Source: Streptomyces camelliae
GTDB lineage: Bacteria > Actinomycetota > Actinomycetes > Streptomycetales > Streptomycetaceae
DNA: 64,000 nt
NCBI RefSeq assembly: GCF_027625935.1
Contig: NZ_CP115300.1
Location: 6,882,001 to 6,946,000, forward strand
Direction of reading: 5' to 3'
Position numbers and translations under genes: made by a program. Under the pieces are notes generated by a model. The model searched no databases, was not told where the DNA came from, and saw nothing but the letters and a program-made list of their open reading frames with translations. Below, one piece after another: positions 56,907 to 64,000 of this stretch. How positions within the stretch are numbered: position 1 is the stretch's first letter; each line of letters opens with the position of its first letter.

Positions 56907-56923
56907 GTTACTTGTTAAGTAAC
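56907..56923. promoter_or_regulatory. Perfect palindrome GTTACTT-GTT-AAGTAAC upstream of the glucosidase
   Basis: A 7-3-7 palindrome, AT-rich against a high-GC background, 20 bp after the binding-protein stop and 119 bp before the GH13 start. It is a good candidate operator for the alpha-glucoside locus; the regulator is not in the immediate neighbourhood. Confidence 0.6.
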
Positions 56924-57005
56924 GCGGACGTCTCATCTCTGCTCAGGATGCACAGATAAGTCCGTATTTACGACCCCAACTGTCCAGTAGCTTCCGTTCT
57001 TTTCA

Positions 57006-57036
57006 TTGACACCCTCGCGACACGCCTACCTAACAT
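57006..57036 (+). promoter_or_regulatory. Promoter of the GH13 operon, likely leaderless
   Basis: TTGACA at 57006-57011 and TAACAT at 57031-57036 are separated by 19 nt. The start codon at 57043 is 6 nt after the -10 box and no Shine-Dalgarno sequence precedes it, consistent with a leaderless mRNA. Confidence 0.5.
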
Positions 57037-57042
57037 GCATGC

Positions 57043-58653
57043 ATGCTGAGTAAGTACCACTGGTGGCGTGACGCGGTGATCTACCAGGTCTACGTCCGCA
57101 GCTTTCTCGACAGCACCGGTGACGGCGTCGGCGATCTGGCCGGCGTCCGGGCCGGGCTGCCGTACCTGAAGAAGCTGGGCGTGGACGGGATCTGGCTGAG
57201 CCCGTTCTATCCCTCGCCGCAGCACGACCACGGCTACGACGTGGCCGACTACCGCGGGGTCGACCCGCTCTTCGGCGACCTCGCCGAGTTCGACCTGCTG
57301 ATGGCGGCCGCCCACCGGCTCGGCATCAAGGTGCTCCTTGACATCGTCCCCAACCACTGCTCCAGCGAGCACCCCTGGTTCCGCGAGGCGCTGGACAGTG
57401 CGCCCGGCAGCCCGGCCCGCGCCCGCTTCCACTTCGCCGACGGGCGCGGCCCGGACGGCAGCGAGCCGCCCAACAACTGGCACGCCATGTTCGGCGGCCC
57501 CGCCTGGACCAGGGTCGGCGACGGCCAGTGGTACCTGCACATGTTCACGCCCGAACAGCCCGACTGGAACTGGCGCAATCCCGAGATCACCGCCGAGTTC
57601 GACCGGACCCTGCGCTTCTGGCTCGACCGGGGCGTGGACGGCTTCCGCATCGACGTCGCCGCCGGCCTGTTCAAGCACCCCGAACTGCCCGACTCCGACG
57701 ACCCCGAGGCCGACGCCCGCACCCGCGACTCGGTCAACCCGCTCGCCTGGAACCAGCCCGAGGTGCATGGCACATGGCGGCGCTGGCGCGCGACATGCGA
57801 GGAGTACCGGGAGCGCGACGGCCGCGAACGCCTCCTCGTCGGCGAGGTCTCCGTGCCCACCGCCCGCGAACACGCCCTGTACGTCCGCCCGGACGAACTC
57901 CACCAGGCCTTCTTCTTCGACCTGCTCGGCGCCCCCTGGGACGCCGACGCCTTCCGCAAGGTCATCTCCGAGGCCATGCAGGACATCGCCGGCACCGGCT
58001 CCACGGTCACCTGGGTCCTCAACAACCACGACCAGGTCCGCACCGTCACCCGCTACGGCGAACCCGCTCCCGAGGGCAGCGGCCTCGGCGCCGCCCGTGC
58101 CCGCGCCGCCGCGCTGCTGATGCTGGCGCTGCCCGGAGCCGCGTACATCTACCAGGGCGAGGAACTGGGCCTGCCCGAGGTCGTCGACCTGCCCGACGAC
58201 GTCCTCACCGACCCGATCTTCCGGCGCACCGGCAGCCGTGCCCGCGTCCGGGACGGCTGCCGGGTGCCGCTGCCCTGGTCCGGGCAGGCCTCGCCGTTCG
58301 GCTTCACCTCCGGCGCGGAGGGCGTGCGGCCCTGGCTGCCGCAGCCCGACTGGTTCGCCGAGCACGCCACCGACCGCGCCCTCGCCGACACCCGCTCCTT
58401 CTGGCACCTGTACCGCGAAGGCCTGCAACTACGGCGTTCTCTCCCGCAGTTGGGCGAGGGAACGCTGCGCTGGCTGGACACCCCGCCCGGGGTCCTCGCC
58501 TTCGCCCGCGGCGACGACCTGGTCTGCGCCGTCAACTTCACCACGGCCCCCGCCCCCGCGCCGGTCTCCGGCACCCCCCTGCTGTCCAGCGGCCCCTGCC
58601 CGCCCGGCGTCCTGCCCGGCTCCACGGCCGCCTGGTGGCTCAGCGACCTCTGA
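57043..58653 (+). CDS. Alpha-glucosidase, glycoside hydrolase family 13
   Basis: A 536-aa cytoplasmic enzyme of the oligo-1,6-glucosidase/alpha-glucosidase group. The (beta/alpha)8 barrel has DIVPNHCS, the nucleophile D204 in DGFRIDVA, acid/base E268 in LLVGEVSVP, and D330 in LNNHDQ. No signal peptide is seen. It hydrolyses imported alpha-glucosides to glucose. Followed 28 nt later by a sugar-binding lipoprotein and two permeases in the same orientation. Confidence 0.96.
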   Translation: MLSKYHWWRDAVIYQVYVRSFLDSTGDGVGDLAGVRAGLPYLKKLGVDGIWLSPFYPSPQHDHGYDVADYRGVDPLFGDLAEFDLLMAAAHRLGIKVLLDIVPNHCSSEHPWFREALDSAPGSPARARFHFADGRGPDGSEPPNNWHAMFGGPAWTRVGDGQWYLHMFTPEQPDWNWRNPEITAEFDRTLRFWLDRGVDGFRIDVAAGLFKHPELPDSDDPEADARTRDSVNPLAWNQPEVHGTWRRWRATCEEYRERDGRERLLVGEVSVPTAREHALYVRPDELHQAFFFDLLGAPWDADAFRKVISEAMQDIAGTGSTVTWVLNNHDQVRTVTRYGEPAPEGSGLGAARARAAALLMLALPGAAYIYQGEELGLPEVVDLPDDVLTDPIFRRTGSRARVRDGCRVPLPWSGQASPFGFTSGAEGVRPWLPQPDWFAEHATDRALADTRSFWHLYREGLQLRRSLPQLGEGTLRWLDTPPGVLAFARGDDLVCAVNFTTAPAPAPVSGTPLLSSGPCPPGVLPGSTAAWWLSDL

Positions 58654-58681
58654 TCAACCACCTTTTGAAGGGACATCGACG

Positions 58682-60007
58682 ATGATGCGACGCCGTACCA
58701 CCCTGCTCACCAGCTGCACCGCCCTCGCCCTCGCGCTCGGCGCCACCGCCTGTGGCGGCGGGCCGGTCTCGGCCGGCGGCGGTGACAAGGCGCTCAGCGG
58801 CCAGACCGTCACCGTGGCCGGCGTCTGGTCCGGAGCCGAGCAGAAGAACTTCCAGAAGGTGCTGGACGCGTTCACCGCGAAGACCGGCGCCAAGACCCGG
58901 TTCGTGTCCACCGGTGACAACGTCTCCACCGTCGTCGGCAGCAAGATCGAGGGCGGCGACGCCCCCGACGTCGTGATGGTCCCGCAGGTCGGCGTCCTCC
59001 AGCAGTTCGCGAAGAAAGGCTGGCTGAAGCCCCTGTCCGGCACTGCCCGGCAGACCGTCGACGCCGACTACGCGCCCGTGTGGCGGAAGTACGGCAGCGT
59101 CGACGGCACCCTGTACGGCCTCTACTTCAAGGCCGCCCACAAGTCCACCGTCTGGTACAGCCCCGACGCGCTCGCCCAGGCCGGGGTCAAGCCGCCGACG
59201 ACGTACGACGAGATGCTGAAGGCCGGGCACACCGTCTCCGACTCCGGGCTCGCCGCCTTCTCCGTCGCCGGTGAGGACGGCTGGACCCTCACCGACTGGT
59301 TCGAGAACATCTACCTCTCCCAGGCCGGACCCGAGAAGTACGACGCCCTCGCCGCCCACCGGCTCACGTGGACCGACCCCTCCGTCGTCCGGGCGCTCAC
59401 CACCCTCGGCAAGCTGTTCAAGGACAAGCAGCTCGTCGCGGGCGGCCAGAAGGAGGCCCTGAACACCGACTTCCCCAGCTCGGTGGAGAAGGTGTTCGGC
59501 CCCAAGCCCGAGGCCGGCATGGTCTACGAGGGCGACTTCGTGGCCGGGGTCGCCCACGACCAGTTCGGGAAGACCATCGGCAAGGACGCGAACTTCTTCC
59601 CCTTCCCGGCGGTCGACGGCGGCACGGCACCGGTGGTCAGCGGCGGTGACGCGGCCGTCGTCCTCAAGGACGGCAAGAACGCCACGGCCGGCATGAAGCT
59701 CCTGGAGTACCTGGCCACCCCCGAGGCGGCAGCCGTCTGGGCGAAGGCGGGCGGCTTCCTGTCCCCGAACAAGAAGCTCGACTTCTCGGCGTACGGCGAC
59801 GACGTCACCCGGGCCACCGCCAAGTCCCTGGTCGACGCGGGCGATTCGGTCCGCTTCGACATGTCCGACCAGGCGCCCGCCGCCTTCGGCGGCACCAAGG
59901 GCGCGGGGGAGTGGAAGCTGCTCCAGGACTTCCTGCGCGACCCGTCGGACCCGAAGGGCACCGCGGAGCGGCTCGAAGCCGCGGCGGCCAAGGCCTACCA
60001 GGGCTGA
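58682..60007 (+). CDS. ABC transporter sugar-binding lipoprotein
   Basis: A 441-aa protein; ATG at 58682 or the adjacent ATG at 58685. Lipoprotein signal with lipobox GATAC (TLLTSCTALALALGATAC). Family 1 carbohydrate-binding features: VAGVWSGAEQKNFQKVLDAF, GGDAPDVVMVPQVGVLQQFA and VYEGDFVAGVA. It lies between the glucosidase and the permeases, so it is the cognate receptor, probably for an alpha-glucoside such as a maltodextrin or related disaccharide. Confidence 0.95.
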   Translation: MMRRRTTLLTSCTALALALGATACGGGPVSAGGGDKALSGQTVTVAGVWSGAEQKNFQKVLDAFTAKTGAKTRFVSTGDNVSTVVGSKIEGGDAPDVVMVPQVGVLQQFAKKGWLKPLSGTARQTVDADYAPVWRKYGSVDGTLYGLYFKAAHKSTVWYSPDALAQAGVKPPTTYDEMLKAGHTVSDSGLAAFSVAGEDGWTLTDWFENIYLSQAGPEKYDALAAHRLTWTDPSVVRALTTLGKLFKDKQLVAGGQKEALNTDFPSSVEKVFGPKPEAGMVYEGDFVAGVAHDQFGKTIGKDANFFPFPAVDGGTAPVVSGGDAAVVLKDGKNATAGMKLLEYLATPEAAAVWAKAGGFLSPNKKLDFSAYGDDVTRATAKSLVDAGDSVRFDMSDQAPAAFGGTKGAGEWKLLQDFLRDPSDPKGTAERLEAAAAKAYQG

Positions 60008-60018
60008 ACGGCAGCATC

Positions 60019-61371
60019 ATGACCGCCACCACTCATCTGAAACAGCAGGCGGGCCCGTGGGCCGCCGGCGTGGCGCGCGGGCGCCGCGGCCGGCGGCGCG
60101 CCCGGCTGATCGCCCTGCTCTTCGTCTTCCCGGCGCTGCTCCTGCTCGGTGCGCTCGTCGTCTACCCGGTGCTGTTCTCCGTCGGCCGCAGCCTCTTCGA
60201 CGCCTCCGGCACCCGGTTCGTCGGCGCCGGCAACTACACCGAGATGTTCCGCGACCCGGCCACCCTGAAGGCCATCCGCAACACCGCCATCTGGGTCGTC
60301 GTGGCCCCGGCCCTGCTGACCGGCCTCGGCCTGATCCTGGCCGTGCTGGTGGAGAAGGTGCGCTGGGCCACCGCCTTCAAACTCCTGCTCTTCATGCCGA
60401 TGGCGGTGTCCTTCCTCGCCGCCGGCATCATCTTCCGCCTCGCCTACGACGAGGACCCGAACAAGGGCGTGCTCAACGCGGCCGTCGTCTCCGTCCACGA
60501 CGCCTTCCAGGGCACGTCGGCCTACCCGACGGCCCGCGGGCGCGCCGGACTGCTGACCCAGGACGGGGACGGCTCGTACCGTACGACCGCCTCCACCGGC
60601 CGGTCCGTGGCGCTCCCCATGGTCGGCGTCCTGCCCAAGGACCTGCCGAAGCACGCCGCGCCCGCGTACCCGGCGGCCGCGCGGCAGGCCGCCCCCGGTG
60701 AACTGCGCGGAGTCGTCTACCTGGACTTCACCCCCGGCGGGGGCGGCCGGCCGGGCAAGGTCGACCCGAAGGAGAGCGGCCTGCCCGGGATGACGGTCCA
60801 GGCGCTGCGCGACGGCCGGACGGTCGCGAGCGCCACGACCGCCGCCGACGGCTCCTTCCGCCTGTCCGGGCTGCGCGCGGGCTCGTACACGGTGAAGCTG
60901 CCGAAGTCCAACTTCGCCCAGCCCTACCAGGGCGTCTCCTGGCTCGGCCCGGCCCTCGTCACACCGGCGATCATCGGCGCCTACCTGTGGATCTGGACCG
61001 GCTTCGCGATGGTGCTGATCGGCGCGGGGCTGTCCACCCTGCCCCGGGACGCGCTGGAGGCGGCCCGGATGGACGGCGCGAACGAGTGGCAGATCTTCCG
61101 CCGGATCACCGTGCCGCTGCTGGCCCCCGTGCTGACGGTCGTCTTCGTGACCCTCGTGATCAACGTGATGAAGGTCTTCGACCTCGTCTACATCATCGCG
61201 CCCGGACCGGTGCAGGAGGACGCCACCGTCCTCGCGACCCAGATGTGGCTGGTGTCCTTCGGGGGCGGCAACAACCAGGGCCTCGGCAGTGCCCTGGGCG
61301 TCCTGCTCCTGCTTCTGGTGATTCCCGCGATGGTCTTTAACGTCCGCCGATTCAGAAGGAGTCAGCGATGA
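60019..61371 (+). CDS. MalF-type sugar ABC permease with SdrD-B-like extracytoplasmic insert
   Basis: A 450-aa protein from the ATG at 60019, longer than the usual ~300 aa. Membrane helices near 30-52, 88-112, 118-142, then a ~160-residue extracytoplasmic insert (~145-305) and three more helices after 308. The insert ends in a Cna-B/SdrD-like beta-sandwich: GVVYLDFTPGG, SGLPGMTVQALRDG, TTAADGSFRLSGLRAGSYTVKL. The EAA coupling loop LPRDALEAARMDGANEWQIF is intact. The insert occupies the same topological place as the MalF P2 loop, which contacts the binding protein. Confidence 0.93.
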   Translation: MTATTHLKQQAGPWAAGVARGRRGRRRARLIALLFVFPALLLLGALVVYPVLFSVGRSLFDASGTRFVGAGNYTEMFRDPATLKAIRNTAIWVVVAPALLTGLGLILAVLVEKVRWATAFKLLLFMPMAVSFLAAGIIFRLAYDEDPNKGVLNAAVVSVHDAFQGTSAYPTARGRAGLLTQDGDGSYRTTASTGRSVALPMVGVLPKDLPKHAAPAYPAAARQAAPGELRGVVYLDFTPGGGGRPGKVDPKESGLPGMTVQALRDGRTVASATTAADGSFRLSGLRAGSYTVKLPKSNFAQPYQGVSWLGPALVTPAIIGAYLWIWTGFAMVLIGAGLSTLPRDALEAARMDGANEWQIFRRITVPLLAPVLTVVFVTLVINVMKVFDLVYIIAPGPVQEDATVLATQMWLVSFGGGNNQGLGSALGVLLLLLVIPAMVFNVRRFRRSQR

Positions 61372-62207
61372 ACACGGTCAGGAGAGGGCTCGGCAACGGC
61401 CTGGTCCAGGCCTTCCTGGTGGTGATCGGCCTGGTCTGGCTGACCCCGCTGGCGGGACTGTTCGTGTCCTCGCTGCGGTCGTCCCAGGACACCGCGAAGG
61501 GCGGCTGGTGGACGGCCCTGACGAGCCCCGGGCAGCTGTCCTTCGACAACTACTCGGCCCTGCTGAAGAACTCCGGCATGACCCAGGCCTTCTGGAACAC
61601 GGTACTGATCTCGGTGCCGGCCACAACGCTCGTCGTGGGTCTCGCGGCCCTCGCCGGATACGCCTTCGCCTGGCTGGACTTCCCGCTCAGGGAGCCGCTC
61701 TTCCTGCTGGTGGTGGCCCTGTTGGTGGTGCCGGTGCAGATCGGCCTGCTGCCGGTGGCCAAACTCTTCGGCGCGCTGGGCCTGTTCGGCACCATCCCCG
61801 GTGTCGTCCTCTTCCACGTCGCCTACGGCCTGCCCTTCGCGGTGTTCCTGCTGCGCAACTACTTCGCGGAGATGCCGAAGGAGATGCTGGAGGCGGCGCG
61901 GATGGACGGCGGCAGCGAGTGGCGTATCTTCACCCGACTGGTCCTGCCGGTGGGACGCCCCGCGATCGCCTCCCTCGCGATCTTCCAGTTCCTCTGGGTC
62001 TGGAACGACATGCTGGTCGCCCTGCTCTTCGCCGACAGCTCCGCCCAGCCCCTGACCGTGGAACTCCAGTCCCAGATCCGCCAGTTCGGCAGCAACATCG
62101 ACGTCCTGGCCCCGGGCGCGTTCCTGTCCCTGATCGTGCCGGTGGTGGTGTTCTTCGCCTTCCAGAGGCACTTCGTACAGGGGGTGATGGCGGGATCCGT
62201 CAAGTGA
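61368..62207 (+). CDS. MalG-type sugar ABC permease
   Basis: A 279-aa protein whose ATG overlaps the stop of the MalF-type gene (ATGA, 61368-61371). Six membrane helices and the EAA loop MPKEMLEAARMDGGSEWRIF are visible, with FLWVWNDMLVALLF near the C-terminus. No ATPase gene follows; in Streptomyces a shared MsiK-type ATPase encoded elsewhere usually energises such importers. Confidence 0.95.
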   Translation: MNTVRRGLGNGLVQAFLVVIGLVWLTPLAGLFVSSLRSSQDTAKGGWWTALTSPGQLSFDNYSALLKNSGMTQAFWNTVLISVPATTLVVGLAALAGYAFAWLDFPLREPLFLLVVALLVVPVQIGLLPVAKLFGALGLFGTIPGVVLFHVAYGLPFAVFLLRNYFAEMPKEMLEAARMDGGSEWRIFTRLVLPVGRPAIASLAIFQFLWVWNDMLVALLFADSSAQPLTVELQSQIRQFGSNIDVLAPGAFLSLIVPVVVFFAFQRHFVQGVMAGSVK

Positions 62208-62305
62208 GCGCAGCGGAATCACGCATCATGCACACGCCTGCTACACAACGGATTCATACCATTGGGTGATCAACCGGCGTGTCAGATGGCGTGAGCTGAT
62301 AGGGA

Positions 62306-62362
62306 GATACCTCCAGGGGGGCCGGGGAGGGTGGTCGCCCCTGCGCCCGCTCAGGAGGTATC
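62306..62362 (+). promoter_or_regulatory. Possible RBS-sequestering hairpin in the leader of the DUF4011 gene
   Basis: GATACCTCC (62306-62314) is the exact complement of GGAGGTATC (62354-62362), which contains the ribosome-binding site of the following gene. A GC-rich inner stem (GGGG/CCCC) can extend the hairpin, so translation may be held low unless the structure opens. Confidence 0.5.
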
Positions 62363-62368
62363 CACGGC

Positions 62369-64000
62369 ATGGCCCAGCAGCCCCAGACCATGATGAAGAC
62401 CGTCCTCGACGGATGGCGGAACTCTCTGCTGGACATGGGCGGGCGCAACCGGCTGCTGAACTTCCGGCATACCAGAACGGCCACGCTGGAGATCCACTCG
62501 CCCGGCGCCGACGCGCTGCTCGCGGACCTGGCCAGGGGATGGGAGTTCGCGCCGGTCCCGGAGAAGACGCAGGGCGTGGGCCTGGAGAAGGCCGGCGACA
62601 CGGTGGACGGGAGCACCGGCCGGCCGCACCGCCCGGGACTGGTCACCCAGAAGACCACCCAGGCGGCGCTGGACTCCTCGCTCTACCAACTGCGCCAGAA
62701 GTCCGGCCAGATGTACAACGACTACGGCCTGTGGGTGCTCTGGCTGGGCGTCGGCATACTCGACTGGCGCGAGGCCGACGCCCACGAGAGCAGCGCCGCG
62801 CCCCTGCTCCTGGTACCCGTCGAACTGCGCAGGGACGGCAATCGCAGCTACCGCCTGCACCCGGCGGAGGACCAGGAGCGCATCCACAACCCCGCGCTCG
62901 CGGTGAAACTGGACCGGCTCGGCGTCGACTGGACACCCGTCACCGCGACCGACGCTGCCGACCTGCCCGGCGTCCTCGCGGCGGCCCGATCGGTCGCGGC
63001 CGGGCTGCAGGGATGGGCGGTCGAGGAGCGCGTGGTCCTCGGGCTGTTCGCCTCCCACCGCGAGGCGATGTACCAGGACCTCCAGCAGAACGAGGAACGG
63101 ATCCTCGGCCATCCGCTGGTGCGGGCCGTCGCCCTCGGGCCCGACGTGGGCCTGCCCGACGACCTGATCGACTTCGAACCCCCCGACGCGGACCGCATCG
63201 ACGACATCCAGCTGCCCGAGCAGACCCCGCTCGTCCTCGACGCCGACGCCTCACAGCGGCAGTGCATCGCCGCGGCCCTCGACGACCGGTCCTTCGTCAT
63301 GAGCGGCCCGCCCGGCACCGGCAAGAGCCAGACCATCACCAACCTCATCGCCGCACTCATGCACGCCGGCCGCAGCGTGCTGTTCGTCAGTGAGAAGGCC
63401 GCCGCCCTCGACGTCGTACGCAACCGGCTGCGCGGGGTCGGGCTCGGTGACTTCGTCATGGCCCTGCACAGCGGTGACACGAGCAAGAAGGCGGTGGCCA
63501 CCGAACTCGCCCGGGTGCTCACCACCGAGGCCCGGGTCACCGGAGCCGCCGAGCACGAGCTGGCGCGCGCCCGGAAGCTGCGCGCGGACCTGTCCGCGTA
63601 CGCCGCTGCCATGAACGAGACCCGCGAACCCCTGGGGCGCAGCCTGCACGACGTCCTCGGCCGCCTGGTGCTGCTGGAGCAGTCCGACACCCCCGGCCTG
63701 CCGCTGGGCACGGAGAACGCCAAGGTCGTCCGCACCCTGACCGCCGGCGCCCTGCAGGAACTCGCCGCCGCCGCCCAGACGGTCGCCCGTGCCTGGCGCC
63801 CCGCCGCCGAGGGCGAGTCCTTCCCCTGGCGCGGGCTGGCCGGCGGCTCCGCGCACCAGGTGGTCGCCGAGGCCGCCGACGCCCTCGGCGCCCTGCTGAC
63901 GGCGGCCGGACGCCGCCCCTTCGCCGCCACCCAGGACGAGCCCCGCTCGGTGCGTGAGGTCCAGCAGCTCGTGCGCGGCCTGCGGGCCGGGCTCGCCGGC
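62369..64000 (+). CDS. DUF4011-domain superfamily 1 helicase, 5' part only
   Basis: 544 codons from the ATG at 62369 (AGGAGG 10 nt upstream), open to the window edge. The N-terminal DUF4011 signature WRNSLLDMGGRNRLLNFR (residues ~16-33) is followed by SSLYQLRQKSGQMYNDYGLWVLWLGVGILDW and a helicase start: DADASQRQCIAAAL (Q-motif-like) and Walker A SGPPGTGKSQTITNLIA (near residues 312-328), then VLFVSEKAAALDVV. Proteins with this beginning are usually very large, with a C-terminal nuclease-like domain; some have been reported as anti-phage factors. The 3' half is outside the window, so the full architecture is unknown. Confidence 0.85.
   Translation, partial: MAQQPQTMMKTVLDGWRNSLLDMGGRNRLLNFRHTRTATLEIHSPGADALLADLARGWEFAPVPEKTQGVGLEKAGDTVDGSTGRPHRPGLVTQKTTQAALDSSLYQLRQKSGQMYNDYGLWVLWLGVGILDWREADAHESSAAPLLLVPVELRRDGNRSYRLHPAEDQERIHNPALAVKLDRLGVDWTPVTATDAADLPGVLAAARSVAAGLQGWAVEERVVLGLFASHREAMYQDLQQNEERILGHPLVRAVALGPDVGLPDDLIDFEPPDADRIDDIQLPEQTPLVLDADASQRQCIAAALDDRSFVMSGPPGTGKSQTITNLIAALMHAGRSVLFVSEKAAALDVVRNRLRGVGLGDFVMALHSGDTSKKAVATELARVLTTEARVTGAAEHELARARKLRADLSAYAAAMNETREPLGRSLHDVLGRLVLLEQSDTPGLPLGTENAKVVRTLTAGALQELAAAAQTVARAWRPAAEGESFPWRGLAGGSAHQVVAEAADALGALLTAAGRRPFAATQDEPRSVREVQQLVRGLRAGLAG

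Overview
The window is a chromosomal segment of a Streptomyces or a very close relative. Coding DNA is extremely GC-rich with strong third-position bias and many GTG starts. It carries whiA, an RbpA-family protein, an XRE/DUF397/ATP-binding regulatory trio and a mycothiol-dependent-type enzyme. From memory, the gene order (uvrB, terD, terC, aroQ, uvrA, uvrC-rapZ-yvcK-whiA, gap-pgk-tpiA-secG, pgi) matches the conserved core of Streptomyces chromosomes. No tRNA, rRNA, CRISPR array, intact transposase or phage gene was seen.

Layout. 1-3.5 kb: a developmental-type regulatory cluster, namely an HATPase with an expanded repeat tail, an XRE regulator, a DUF397 protein, and a methyltransferase broken by a hairpin insertion. 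3.5-12.8 kb: MocR regulator with divergent AhpD-like protein, glutamate synthase small subunit without a large-subunit neighbour, DUF1772, an NmrA-like reductase with divergent HxlR regulator, CorA-type channel, and a methyltransferase with a frameshift at its start. 13.1-17 kb: pseudouridine salvage pair (PfkB kinase and PsuG), glyoxalase-like protein, ogt, and secreted GDPD. 17-25.5 kb: MHYT sensor, uvrB, two TerD proteins (one fused to a decayed FtsK-like ATPase), TerC behind a probable manganese riboswitch, and a Ca2+/H+ antiporter. 25.4-31.7 kb: MHS transporter beside aroQ, a polar amino-acid ABC operon, and two metabolic enzymes. 31.9-39.5 kb: uvrA, a LacI/sugar-kinase operon and a Rieske protein. 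39.5-44.7 kb: overlapping uvrC-rapZ-yvcK-whiA operon. 44.7-46 kb: decayed DNA. 46-51.9 kb: gap-pgk-tpiA-secG, an rbpA paralogue and pgi. 51.9-55.5 kb: PadR-ABC export operon. 55.6-62.2 kb: an alpha-glucoside utilisation locus with two binding proteins, a GH13 glucosidase and two permeases but no ATPase. 62.4 kb to the end: the start of a large DUF4011 helicase.

The clearest regulatory signal is shared by DNA-repair genes. uvrA, uvrB, uvrC and ogt each carry the RecA-independent DNA-damage promoter (TTGTCRGTG-N8-TAnnnT, attributed to PafBC in actinobacteria) with an exact 8-nt spacer. In uvrB, uvrC and ogt the -10 box lies only 6-7 nt before the start codon, so leaderless mRNAs are likely. The other strong RNA-level feature is the terC leader: its yybP-ykoY-like aptamer shares its 3' strand with a perfect 10-bp anti-Shine-Dalgarno helix. 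Exact palindromes suitable as operators lie in front of the HxlR, LacI, PadR, GH13 and XRE/HATPase genes.
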